NCBI GenBank assembly: GCA_019694335.1
Contig: JAIBCD010000028.1
Coordinates: forward strand, 1 to 39,693
Reading direction: 5' to 3'
Length of the DNA stretch: 39,693 bases
Source: Rhodospirillaceae bacterium
GTDB taxonomy: Bacteria; Pseudomonadota; Alphaproteobacteria; Rhodospirillales; Rhodospirillaceae
This document shows, piece by piece, positions 17,257 through 25,720 of this stretch; position 1 is the stretch's first letter, and each line of letters opens with the position of its first letter. A model generated the notes under the pieces. It made no database searches and was not told the origin of the DNA. It saw nothing but the letters and a program-made list of their open reading frames with translations. The position numbers and the translations under genes are program-made.

Positions 17257-17835
17257 ATGTCCCTGGTTGAAATCGCCCGCCCCGCTTACGACGTCGACAT
17301 TTTCATCGCTTATGCCACCGCCGACAACTTCACCGGCAAGCCGGTGTATCAGCGGGCGGGGTGCTATCTCCACGCCGACGCGGCGGCGCATCTCAAGGCC
17401 GCCATCGAGCTCGCGAAATCCATCGGCCTGCGGTTCAAGATCTTCGATGCCTTTCGCCCGTCGGAGGCACAGTGGGTGTTGTGGAACCACACGCCCGACC
17501 CCGATTTCCTGGCCGATCCGCGCCGGGGTTCGCCCCACGCGATGGGTGCCGCCGTGGACCTGACCTTGATCGACGCCAGCGGAAATGAACTCGACATGGG
17601 CACGCCGTTCGACGCTTTCACCCCGCGCTCGCATCACGGCAGCCTCGAGATCTCCGCCGAGGCCCAGCGCAACCGCGCTATCCTGCTGGGTCTGATGACC
17701 GCGGCCGGGTGGGATTTTTACCGGCACGAGTGGTGGCACTATCAGTTGTTCAATGCGCGGGCGCGCTATCCGGTGCTGGACGACAGCGCGGCACCGATTC
17801 CCATGATGAAGCCGCTGTCCCCGGCTTCATCATAG
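17257..17835 (+). CDS. ddpX: D-alanyl-D-alanine dipeptidase (VanX/DdpX family)
   Basis: A 192-residue zinc dipeptidase that hydrolyses D-Ala-D-Ala. The zinc and catalytic residues are recognisable: Arg67 in DAFRP, His94 and Asp101 in SPHAMGAAVDL, and Glu158 and His161 in HEWWHY. There is no signal peptide, so it should be cytosolic. A role in recycling peptidoglycan-derived D-Ala-D-Ala is more likely than glycopeptide resistance, since no vanH or vanA is present. The ATG at 17257 has a short AGG close upstream. It converges on hemY. Confidence 0.9.
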   Translation: MSLVEIARPAYDVDIFIAYATADNFTGKPVYQRAGCYLHADAAAHLKAAIELAKSIGLRFKIFDAFRPSEAQWVLWNHTPDPDFLADPRRGSPHAMGAAVDLTLIDASGNELDMGTPFDAFTPRSHHGSLEISAEAQRNRAILLGLMTAAGWDFYRHEWWHYQLFNARARYPVLDDSAAPIPMMKPLSPASS

Positions 17836-17876
17836 TTCCCATAGTTTTTCCGCTATCCGCGGCGGGGGACGAAGGC

Positions 17877-19127
17877 CTAGCCGGCGAGCAATTCGGCCAC
17901 CGTGCGCGGCGCCTGCGGTTTCTTCGCGCTCGCGTCCTGGAATTCCAGCGCCACCTTGAGCCAGTCGGCGGCGGCGTCCGCGTCGCCGCGCTGGCGCGAT
18001 TCCAATTCCGCCAGCATGCGCGCGGCGCGTGCCCGCACGTCCGGCGTCATGTGCTGCGCGGTCAGGCCCGAGAGGCGGTTGCGCGCCTGTCCCCACAACT
18101 CCGCATTCAAAGCGGCCGCGGCGACCGCGAGCCGGCTCTCGGGATGATCGGGCGCGGCCTTGGCCAGGCCCTCGACCCGCTGCGCCCAGGCGATGGCGGT
18201 CTCGCCCGGCACCAGGCCGCGATAGGCCACGAGCAGATCCGCATGGGGCTGGTCGGCCCAGGCGCGTTCCACGGCATCGGCGGCCTTGGCGCCTTTGCCT
18301 TGCGCCGCCATGGCGTTGGCGAAGGCCACCACCGCCGCGCGGCTTTGCGGGCCGCCCACGCTCATGGCGCGTTTCGCGGCCACGGCGGCTTCGGTGGTGT
18401 TGTTGTGCGCCAGCGCCGCCGCCGAGACACGGACATAGATGTTGGACTTGAGCGCCGCGTGTTCGGCCGGCGTGAAGGCCTGGCGGGCCTCGCGGCTGCC
18501 GATCAGCGCCAGGGCGTCGTCCCAGCGCTCGCGGCTGATGTCGAGGTCGAGCAGCAGGGTGAGCGCCCAGCCGGGCGTGTCGCGCCGCGCCCAGGCGCGC
18601 CGGGCGTAGTCGGCGGCGCTGACCGCGTCGCCGGCGACCAATGCATTCGTCGCCAAGGTGCGCAATCCGGCGAGTTCGGTTTCCGGGCGTTCCAGCATCT
18701 CGCGCGCCGCCGCGTCCACACCCTTGATATTGCCGTTCAGCGCCGCGGCTTCCTTGCGCAATACCAGTACGGCGGAATTGTCCTTGAGCAGACTCGCGGC
18801 TTCGCGCGCGAGGCGGCGTGCGGCCGACGCCTGACCCGCGGCCACCGCCGCGAACCCGTCGCCCAGCGACGTCAGGCCGCGATTGAGCCGCTGCTCGCGG
18901 CGCTGCGCCGCCAGCGCGCGCATGGCGGCGCCGACGATGCCGGCGAGCTTCACGATGAACAGGATCGCGGCCACCAGCACGATGACCGCCGCCACCAGCA
19001 CGCCGACCGAGGTGTCGACCCGCCAGCCATGCCAGGCGAGATGCACGTCGCCCGGATCGTTGGCGAGCCAGACCGCGACCGCTACCAGCAGCGCGACGCC
19101 AAGAACGTAGAGGATCAACCGGCCCAT
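17877..19127 (-). CDS. hemY: HemY-like membrane TPR protein
   Basis: A 416-residue HemY_N-family protein. Two membrane segments (about residues 3-22 and 41-64) precede a long helical TPR-like domain, with segments such as DDALALIGSREARQAFTPAE. It is unrelated to protoporphyrinogen oxidase despite the shared name; its role is a membrane scaffold linked to late haem synthesis. The ATG at 19127 lies only 2 bp after the stop of the HemD-Mic60 gene, so both are co-translated. The order hemD, mic60, hemY is standard in alphaproteobacteria, although here the first two are one gene. Confidence 0.93.
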   Translation of the reverse strand: MGRLILYVLGVALLVAVAVWLANDPGDVHLAWHGWRVDTSVGVLVAAVIVLVAAILFIVKLAGIVGAAMRALAAQRREQRLNRGLTSLGDGFAAVAAGQASAARRLAREAASLLKDNSAVLVLRKEAAALNGNIKGVDAAAREMLERPETELAGLRTLATNALVAGDAVSAADYARRAWARRDTPGWALTLLLDLDISRERWDDALALIGSREARQAFTPAEHAALKSNIYVRVSAAALAHNNTTEAAVAAKRAMSVGGPQSRAAVVAFANAMAAQGKGAKAADAVERAWADQPHADLLVAYRGLVPGETAIAWAQRVEGLAKAAPDHPESRLAVAAAALNAELWGQARNRLSGLTAQHMTPDVRARAARMLAELESRQRGDADAAADWLKVALEFQDASAKKPQAPRTVAELLAG

Positions 19128-19129
19128 GG

Positions 19130-22100
19130 TCAGTTTCTCGGCTTGTCGCCGGATGCGGCGACGCCAGCGATGGCCTTGGTGATGGTGTCGGCCAGCACGT
19201 GTTCGGCGGCGAGGCGCGCTTTGGCGGGCCCGGTCCACGGCGCGGCCGCTTCGGCGGCGGCGCCCCGCAAACCGTCCATTTCCGCCACGGCGCCCGCGAG
19301 ATCGTTCTGCGCCATGCGGCTTTCCGCCCGGGCGGTGATCGCCCAGGCGCTGGAGCCTTCCGCGGCGGCGTCGACGCGGCGGATGGTGACGAGCGACATG
19401 ATCCGGTCCAGCACGCGGCGCAGCCAGCCCGCCGTGTCGTCCGGTACCGCCGCGGCGCGCACAGCCGCCGCTGCCGCGGCATCGAACCGGCCGCGCAGGT
19501 CCGGCAGTGTTGGCAAGCCCGCGGCGGCGTAACCCGCGAAGGCGCTGTCGTCGATGGAGGCGCCGGCGCGCACGGCGATGGCCTTGGCGGTTTCCAGTTC
19601 CAACGCGAACGGACGCCCGGATGCCAATGCGTTCTGCCATTGGCCCAGCGCCATGACGTAGGCGGCCGCGACCGCTTGGGCGCCGGCGGCGGAGCGCCCG
19701 GCGTTCTCCAGGCCATTCACGCGTTCGGTCAGGGACAACACGCTATTCGCGTCGGCGGTTTTACCTTCCAGGGTGTTCAGGCGTTTGTTCAATTCATCCA
19801 GGCGCGCCGCATTGCCGATGGCTGCTTCCAAGGTCGCGACCCGCGCGCTGAGCGCCGCGACCTGCCGGCCTTGATTGGTCAACGCTTCGGGTTCGGCGGA
19901 AATGGCCTGGGGCGGAACAGCGCCCGGGGGCGCAGCGGGTCCGGCCGGACGCGCGGCGGCCTTTTCCTCGAGAGACTGAAGACGCGCGGTCAGGGCCGCC
20001 ACATCGTCGGTTTTGGCCGGGGCCGGTTGCGCAGCCGGAACCGGTTCCGGCGCGCGTGTGAATTTCGGCAGCCAGGAGGACGAGGTGAAATAGGCGCCGC
20101 CCGTCAGTAACACCAACAGCAGGAACAACAGCGGCGTGCGGCTGCGGCGGCGTGGCGCGGGGGCCGGCGGTGCTTCGCGGCGTTCGGTTTCGGTGGCTGT
20201 CTCGCCGCCGTCGCCGAAGCTGTAATTGCGGAACCTCTGGCCGCGCGCCTTGTCGTCGGCGGCATCTTCCGCCAGCAGCCGCGCCGCGCGGCCGCCACGG
20301 ATGCTCTCGGCCGAACGAATCGGCGCCGCACCCGATGTCTCGAAGCCCGATTTCTCGAAGCCCGATGTCTCGGGGGCGATATCTTCGGGCGTCGGGCTGG
20401 TGGGTTCAGGGCTCATGGGCTCTTCTGTATCCAATCTGGGTGAAGGTTCGGCGGGCGTTGTGGCCGGTTCGCTTCCCGGATCGGGTTCGGGTGGATCCCT
20501 TGGCGGAGGACCGGACGCTATTGTAGCGGAAGCCGGCGTGGGCGCGACACTGGGCTGCGGCGGCTCCGGAAGCGCCGCGGGCATGGCCTCTTCCGGCGCG
20601 CGGATCATGGCCCAGGATGGCCGTGCCGGCGCGGCGACATCGGTGGTGGGCGCGGCGAGCCAGGATTCCATCCAGGCGCGCAATCCGCCAGAGCGAGGGG
20701 CCGGCGCTTCCGCTAGGGCTGCGCTTTCCCGGGCCGCGTCTTCCAAACGCTGCTGCGCGCGGTTCGCGTCGCGCGCGGCGCGGGCTTGTTCGTCCGCGAT
20801 GCGCTTGCGTTCGGCTTCCTCGGCGGCGGCTTGTGCGCGGGCTTGGCGTGCCTTTTCGTCGGCCTCGCGTTTTGCGGCGTCGCGTGCTTCGTCTTCCAGG
20901 CGTTGCTGTTCACGTTTGGCCTCGCGCGCGACGCGGGCTTGTTCTTCCGCGACGCGCTTGCGTTCGGCGTCTTCCTTGGCGGCCTGTTCGCGCGCGGCGC
21001 GCTCACGCTCCCTGGTTTCCTTGCGGACGCGGTCCTCTTCCGTCTGGGCCTCGCGCAAGGCTCTGTCGCTGGCCGCCAGCGCGGCGGCCGTGGCCGCGGC
21101 CGCGGCCAGCCGGGCGGCGGTGATGGCCTCCTGCTCGGCGGCGCGCGCCTGGGCCAAGGCATCCTGCTTGCGCCGCTCTTCCTCCTCGGCGGCGGCTTTC
21201 AGGCGCGCACGTTCGGCGTCCATGCGGCGTTGTTCGTCCAGGCGCCGCGCCTCGTCCGCCGCGGCTTGTTCGCGCGCCAGGCGCTGTTCCTCGGCGCGGG
21301 CCGCGGCGCGCGCGGCGCGTTCGCCGGCGATTCGCGTGGCTTCCTCCGCCTCCAACCGTTCGCTGAGAACGCGTTCCTGGGCGGCGAATTCGGCCTGGGC
21401 GCGCTTGCGGTCCTGGACCGACAAGGCCAGGCGCTCACGCGCCGCCTGTTCGCGGGCGAATTTTTCATCCAGGGCGGCGCGGCGGGCCGCGTCCTCCGCC
21501 GCCAGCCGCGCGGCTTCAGCGGCGCGTTTGGCCTTTTCTTCCGCGATGCGTTTCTCGCGTTCGATGCGTTCCTGCGCGGCGCGTTCGCGCGCGATTCGCT
21601 CGCGTTCCTCGCGCGCCAATCGTTCCTTTTCATCGGCCGCGCGCTTGGCTGTTGCGCGGGCCTCGCTTTCCAGCCGCTGCCGCTCACGTTCGGCGCGTGC
21701 CTGTTCTTCGGCGATGCGTTTGCGTTCGGCTTCGTCCTTGGCGGCCAATTCACGAGCTTCCCGCGCCTTCTCGTCGGCCTCGCGTTTGGCGGCCGTACGG
21801 GCTTCATCTTCCAAGCGTTGCTGCTCGCGCTTGGCTTCGCGCTCGGCGCGCGCCTGTTCTTCGGCAATGCGTTTGCGCTCAGCTTCTTCTTTGGCGGCCT
21901 GTTCCCGCGCGATGCGGGCCTTCTCGTCGGCCTCGCGTTTGGCGGCCGCACGGGCTTCGTCTTCCAGGCGTTGCTGCTCGCGCTTGGCTTCGCGCTCGGC
22001 GCGCGCCTGTTCTTCGGCGATGCGTTTGCGTTCGGCTTCGTCCTTGGCGGCCAATTCACGAGCTTCCCGCGCCTTCTCGTCGGCCTCGCGTTTGGCGGCC

Positions 22101-23353
22101 GCACGGGCTTCGTCTTCCAGGCGTTGCTGCTTGCGCTTGGCTTCGCGCTCGGCGCGCGCTTGTTCTTCGGCGATGCGTTTGCGCTCAGCTTCTTCTTTGG
22201 CGGCCTGTTCCCGCGCGATGCGGGCTTTCTCGTCGGCTTCGCGCTTGGCGGCCGCGCGCGCCTCGTCCTCCAGGCGCTGCTGTTCGCGTTTGGCCTCGCG
22301 TTCAGCGCGCGCCTGTTCTTCGGCGATACGCTTGCGCTCGGCGTCCTCCTTGGCGGCCTGTTCACGGGCGAGCCGTTCGCGCTCCCTGGCCTCCTGCTCG
22401 GCCTTGGCCTTGGCTTCCCGTTCGGCGCGGGCCTGTTCCTCGGCAAGGCGCTTGCGTTCCGCCGCTTTGTCGCCCGCCTCTTTCGCCAGGCGTTCCTGTT
22501 CGGCGCGCTCCGCGGTGCGGCGTTTGGCGTCCGCTTCGCGTTGTGCGATCTCCGCCGCGCGCGCGGCTTCGGCGGCGCGCTGGCGCTCCTCTTCTTCACG
22601 GGCCCGGGCGGCAGCCGCGGCGCGGCTCTCTTCAACTTTGTCCACCAACGCGCCGTCGAGCTGCGCACCCACCTCGTCGAGTGTGCCACCTGCGGTCACG
22701 GTCACGCCCTTGAATTTGAGGGCGCGCAACGGCGCGGCCACCACCGGCGACGCCGCCACCGCCGCGAGGCCCGCCACGGCGCCGTCCAGCTTCTCCTGCT
22801 GGACCAGGGCCACGAAGGCGCGCGCCTCCTCGGGCGACAGGAACACGGCGGCGTCGAAGGCCTTGTCGCGTAATCCGGCTGCAATGTCGGCCGGCAACGC
22901 ATTCGCGCGCTTGAGGCTGTAAAGCGGCAGCGGCCTAAGCGCGAAACCCATGTTGCCGAGCAGCGCGCCGAGATTGGTGGGCGGGCCGTTGTGGCAGGCG
23001 TGGATCAGGGCGCCATGCGAGGGCTTCACGCTGCGCTCGACCAGGCGCGCGAGATCGGCGGTGTCGTCCTTGGCGACGCTCACCTGCTTGAAACCGAGCG
23101 TCGTCAGCAGTGCAGCGGTGGCTTCGCTGTCGGTGAACACCGGAAAGGTGCGTACGCCGATATTGTCGGCCAGGGCCCGGGCGCCCTCGCCGCCTGTGAC
23201 CACGAAGCCTTGGGCGGCGCTGAGGTTGATCTTCGGGTTGGGCAGCCGTTCCGCGGTCAGCAGGGGCGCCGCCACCACCTCATGACCACGCGCCGTCAGC
23301 GCCGCGGCGGTGGCCGCGGCGTCCTGCGCCGGCTGGGTGATCAGAATGCGCAT
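19130..23353 (-). CDS. Fusion: HemD-like domain, giant charged helix, membrane span, Mic60 (mitofilin) domain
   Basis: A 1407-residue protein in one uninterrupted frame. Residues 1-235 resemble uroporphyrinogen-III synthase (MRILITQPAQDAAATAAAL start; GFVVTGGEGARAL; AVFLSPEEARAFVALV). Residues about 238-885 are almost pure Glu/Arg/Lys/Ala/Gln helix with 51-residue repeats. Residues 890-1005 are a Pro/Ser/Glu linker. TPLLFLLLVLLTGGAYF at 1073-1089, after PAPRRRSR, is a membrane span oriented by positives inside. Residues 1115-1220 are a second coiled coil and 1225-1405 the Mic60 domain (LASGRPFALELETAKAI, GLPTLPDLRGRF, IMSLVTIRRVD). Topology is inferred as a cytoplasmic N-terminus and periplasmic mitofilin part. 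Separate hemD and mic60 genes are the norm; hemY follows 2 bp later. Enzyme activity of the HemD domain is doubtful. Confidence 0.88.
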   Translation of the reverse strand: MRILITQPAQDAAATAAALTARGHEVVAAPLLTAERLPNPKINLSAAQGFVVTGGEGARALADNIGVRTFPVFTDSEATAALLTTLGFKQVSVAKDDTADLARLVERSVKPSHGALIHACHNGPPTNLGALLGNMGFALRPLPLYSLKRANALPADIAAGLRDKAFDAAVFLSPEEARAFVALVQQEKLDGAVAGLAAVAASPVVAAPLRALKFKGVTVTAGGTLDEVGAQLDGALVDKVEESRAAAAARAREEEERQRAAEAARAAEIAQREADAKRRTAERAEQERLAKEAGDKAAERKRLAEEQARAEREAKAKAEQEARERERLAREQAAKEDAERKRIAEEQARAEREAKREQQRLEDEARAAAKREADEKARIAREQAAKEEAERKRIAEEQARAEREAKRKQQRLEDEARAAAKREADEKAREARELAAKDEAERKRIAEEQARAEREAKREQQRLEDEARAAAKREADEKARIAREQAAKEEAERKRIAEEQARAEREAKREQQRLEDEARTAAKREADEKAREARELAAKDEAERKRIAEEQARAERERQRLESEARATAKRAADEKERLAREERERIARERAAQERIEREKRIAEEKAKRAAEAARLAAEDAARRAALDEKFAREQAARERLALSVQDRKRAQAEFAAQERVLSERLEAEEATRIAGERAARAAARAEEQRLAREQAAADEARRLDEQRRMDAERARLKAAAEEEERRKQDALAQARAAEQEAITAARLAAAAATAAALAASDRALREAQTEEDRVRKETRERERAAREQAAKEDAERKRVAEEQARVAREAKREQQRLEDEARDAAKREADEKARQARAQAAAEEAERKRIADEQARAARDANRAQQRLEDAARESAALAEAPAPRSGGLRAWMESWLAAPTTDVAAPARPSWAMIRAPEEAMPAALPEPPQPSVAPTPASATIASGPPPRDPPEPDPGSEPATTPAEPSPRLDTEEPMSPEPTSPTPEDIAPETSGFEKSGFETSGAAPIRSAESIRGGRAARLLAEDAADDKARGQRFRNYSFGDGGETATETERREAPPAPAPRRRSRTPLLFLLLVLLTGGAYFTSSSWLPKFTRAPEPVPAAQPAPAKTDDVAALTARLQSLEEKAAARPAGPAAPPGAVPPQAISAEPEALTNQGRQVAALSARVATLEAAIGNAARLDELNKRLNTLEGKTADANSVLSLTERVNGLENAGRSAAGAQAVAAAYVMALGQWQNALASGRPFALELETAKAIAVRAGASIDDSAFAGYAAAGLPTLPDLRGRFDAAAAAAVRAAAVPDDTAGWLRRVLDRIMSLVTIRRVDAAAEGSSAWAITARAESRMAQNDLAGAVAEMDGLRGAAAEAAAPWTGPAKARLAAEHVLADTITKAIAGVAASGDKPRN
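21728..22339 (-). repeat. Four tandem 153-bp coding repeats (51 residues each)
   Basis: Residues 339-389, 390-440, 441-491 and 492-542 of the HemD-Mic60 fusion are near-identical 51-residue units beginning ERKRIAEEQARAERE. Units 1 and 3 end IAREQAAKEEA, while 2 and 4 end EARELAAKDEA, so a 306-bp pair was duplicated. Comparing 21721-21880 with 22027-22186 I count 6 mismatches in 160 bases. Truncated or diverged copies occur at residues 299-338, 543-560, 797-847 and 848-880. Confidence 0.92.
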
Positions 23354-23537
23354 TCAACGTGCTCTATGCTTATCTATTGGAGTGTTGTAGAGGCTGGCCG
23401 CCGCGTGTCCAGGAAAAGTGGCAGCCGGTTTTCCGTCAGGACGCGCGTCAAAACAATAACTTAGCGAGGAATGGCCGCGGTCGTTCCGCGCCAAGCCCGT
23501 AAAGCGCTGCAGGCGCCGCTAACCCACTGGAAATGCA

Positions 23538-24590
23538 TTGTTAGTTCTCGGGATTGAGACCAGCTGCGACGAGACCGCCGCCGCCGTCGTGGACGGCGAC
23601 GGCAAGGTGCGCGCCCAGGCGGTTTTGAGCCAGATCGCTGAACACCAGCCTTACGGCGGCATCGTGCCCGAGATCGCCGCCCGGGCGCACCTGTCGCACC
23701 TGGACCGCCTGATCGCCAAGGCCATGGCTGACGCGAAGGTGGAATACGCCGATCTGAGCGCGGTCGCCGCCACGGCCGGGCCGGGGTTGATCGGCGGGGT
23801 GATCGTGGGGGTGATGACCGCCAAGGCCATTGCCATGGTGCACGGCGTTCCGTTCATCGCGGTCAATCACCTGGAGGGCCACGCCCTCACCGCGCGGTTC
23901 ACCGACGGCGTGCAGTTTCCTTATCTCCTGCTCCTGGTGTCCGGCGGCCATTGCCAGCTTCTGGTGGTGGAAGGCGTCGGGCGTTTTCGCCGCCTCGGCA
24001 CCACCATGGATGACGCGGCCGGGGAAGCCTTCGACAAGGTCGCCAAGCTCATTGGCCTGGGTTATCCGGGTGGACCCGCCATCGAACGCGCGGCGCGCGA
24101 TGGCGATGCGGCGCGGTTTGCGTTCCCGCGCCCGCTCAAGGGCAGGCCGGGGTGCGATTTTTCCTTCTCCGGCCTCAAGACGGCGGTGCGCGTCGCCGCC
24201 GAGGCCTTGCCGGAAATGACGGAGCAAGACGTGGCCGACCTCGCCGCCGGATTCCAAGCGGCGCTGGTGGACTCCACGGCGGATCGGGTCGCGCGCGCCA
24301 TCGCGCAGTTTCGCACTGACTATCCCGGGGGCAGGACCTTGGTCGCCTCCGGCGGTGTCGCAGCCAACACGGCCTTGCGTGCGGCGCTGACGGCGGTGAG
24401 CAAAAAGAACGGCCTCTCGTTCGTGGCGCCGCCGGTGGCGTTATGCACCGACAATGCCGTGATGATCGCCTGGGCCGGGGCCGAGCGCTTGAAGCTGGGG
24501 CTGGTGGATGGGCTGGATATCAAGCCGCGCCCGCGCTGGCCGCTCGATCCCGCCGCCGTGCCGGTGCGCGGCGCGGGCGTTAAAGCCTGA
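23538..24590 (+). CDS. tsaD: tRNA N6-adenosine threonylcarbamoyltransferase TsaD
   Basis: TsaD transfers the threonylcarbamoyl group to A37 of ANN-decoding tRNAs, with TsaB as partner. The 350-residue protein has [15 protein letters not shown] at the N-terminus, the metal-binding NHLEGH with His111 and His115, [20 protein letters not shown] and [12 protein letters not shown]. The start is a TTG at 23538 ([10 protein letters not shown]); the ATG at 23533 is out of frame and stops after three codons. The gene diverges from hemD-mic60, a common arrangement, but the gene usually between them, hemC, is absent. Confidence 0.96.
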   Translation: MLVLGIETSCDETAAAVVDGDGKVRAQAVLSQIAEHQPYGGIVPEIAARAHLSHLDRLIAKAMADAKVEYADLSAVAATAGPGLIGGVIVGVMTAKAIAMVHGVPFIAVNHLEGHALTARFTDGVQFPYLLLLVSGGHCQLLVVEGVGRFRRLGTTMDDAAGEAFDKVAKLIGLGYPGGPAIERAARDGDAARFAFPRPLKGRPGCDFSFSGLKTAVRVAAEALPEMTEQDVADLAAGFQAALVDSTADRVARAIAQFRTDYPGGRTLVASGGVAANTALRAALTAVSKKNGLSFVAPPVALCTDNAVMIAWAGAERLKLGLVDGLDIKPRPRWPLDPAAVPVRGAGVKA

Positions 24591-24591
24591 A

Positions 24592-24610
24592 GCGTTTTCG
24601 TAGAAAACGC
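24592..24610. terminator. Hairpin between convergent tsaD and epimerase genes
   Basis: GCGTTTTC (24592-24599) and GAAAACGC (24603-24610) form a perfect 8-bp stem with a GTA loop, 2 bp after the tsaD stop and 10 bp from the end of the opposing gene. There is no clean T run on either side, so termination strength is uncertain, but the placement between convergent genes fits a shared terminator. Confidence 0.5.
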
Positions 24611-24619
24611 GACGAAAAA

Positions 24620-25630
24620 TCAGACTTTATAATATTCGCGGAACCAGGCGATGGTCTGCGTGAGGCCGTCCTCGAGCGATGTGCTGGGTTGATATCCGAC
24701 CGCGCGTTTCAGCGCGCTGACGTCGCACCAGGTGCCTTCGACATCGCCGGGCTGCATGGGCTGCATGTTGAGGTTGGCTTTGCGGCCGGTGACCTTCTCG
24801 ATCGTGGCGATGAAATCCATCAGCTCCACCGGTGCGCCGCGGCCGATGTTGAACACGCGGTAGGGTGCCACACCCGAACCGTCCGGCGCGGGCGCGTTGG
24901 AGTCCCAGCTCTCGTCCGCCACGGGCGCGTGACCGATCACCCGGCGCACGCCTTCGACAATGTCGGTGACGAAAGTGAAATCGCGCTTCATCTGGCCGTC
25001 GTTGTAAACGTCGATGGGATCGCCCGCGAAAATCCGCGCGCAGAATTTGAACGGCGCCATGTCGGGCCGTCCCCACGGGCCGTAAACCGTGAAGAACCGC
25101 AGGCCCGTCATCGGAATCCTGAACAGGTGGGAATAGGAATGCGCCAGCAATTCGTTGCTGCGCTTGGTGGCGGCGTACAGGCTCAAGGGGTGCGAGGCGC
25201 TATGGTGTTCCGCGAACGGCATGGCGGTGTTGGCGCCGTAGACCGAACTGGTCGAGGCATAGACGAAGTGCGCCGGCTTCACCGCGCGCACGGCTTCCAG
25301 CATGTTGACGAAGCCGGTGAGGTTTGAATCCACATAGGACTGGGGATTCTCGAGGCCGTAGCGCACGCCCGGCTGCGCGGCGAGATGCACGATATGCGTG
25401 GGTTCGACCTCATCGCACAGTGCGAACAGCGCATCCCGGTCGGCGAGATTGACCCGGCGGCCGGTGAAGCCGTCGCGCTTTTCTAGGCGCGCCCAGCGGG
25501 CCTCCTTCAGGCGCACGTCGTAATAGGGCGTGAAGGCATCCAGGCCGGTCACGCCATGGCCCTCGTCCAACAGGCGCATGGCTAGATGGTAGCCGATGAA
25601 TCCGGCGGTTCCGGTGACGAGGATGTTCAT
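24620..25630 (-). CDS. UDP-glucuronate 4-epimerase (NAD-dependent epimerase/dehydratase)
   Basis: An extended short-chain dehydrogenase of 336 residues. The NAD-binding TGTAGFIG is at 6-13 and the catalytic Tyr152-x3-Lys156 in SLYAATKRSNE. DAFTPYYDVRLKEARWARL, TGLRFFTVYGPWGRPDMAPF and DGQMKRDFTFVTDIVEGVRR are wordings typical of UDP-glucuronate 4-epimerases, which make UDP-galacturonate for surface polysaccharide. The start at 25630 (MNILVTGTAG) is preferred over 25672 because the glycine-rich strand should open the protein. It faces gpsA across a 90-bp gap. Exact substrate specificity is inferred from similarity. Confidence 0.88.
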   Translation of the reverse strand: MNILVTGTAGFIGYHLAMRLLDEGHGVTGLDAFTPYYDVRLKEARWARLEKRDGFTGRRVNLADRDALFALCDEVEPTHIVHLAAQPGVRYGLENPQSYVDSNLTGFVNMLEAVRAVKPAHFVYASTSSVYGANTAMPFAEHHSASHPLSLYAATKRSNELLAHSYSHLFRIPMTGLRFFTVYGPWGRPDMAPFKFCARIFAGDPIDVYNDGQMKRDFTFVTDIVEGVRRVIGHAPVADESWDSNAPAPDGSGVAPYRVFNIGRGAPVELMDFIATIEKVTGRKANLNMQPMQPGDVEGTWCDVSALKRAVGYQPSTSLEDGLTQTIAWFREYYKV

Positions 25631-25720
25631 GAAAAAGTCTTTGCCGATCGGCGGCGCGTTTGCAACGAACATCGCCCTTAACGGGTTCCCTTTTCGGGGG
25701 CCTCATGCCACAAAACCCTC

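Noticed and set aside
17257-17835. Glycopeptide-resistance role of the VanX-like gene
   Set aside because: No vanH, vanA, vanS or vanR genes are nearby and Gram-negative DdpX homologues serve D-Ala-D-Ala turnover.
21728-22339. Tandem 153-bp units as a CRISPR-like or non-coding satellite array
   Set aside because: The units are in frame, contiguous without spacers and encode helix; mismatches are mostly silent, as expected of coding repeats.
20226-22922. A long plus-strand open frame (898 codons) and another (695 codons) opposite the helical part of the HemD-Mic60 gene
   Set aside because: They are the reverse reading of repetitive Glu/Lys/Arg/Ala codons, giving Ser/Arg/Ala-rich or Leu/Phe/Gly-rich text with no domain. 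The minus-strand frame has recognisable domains at both ends and a good operon context.
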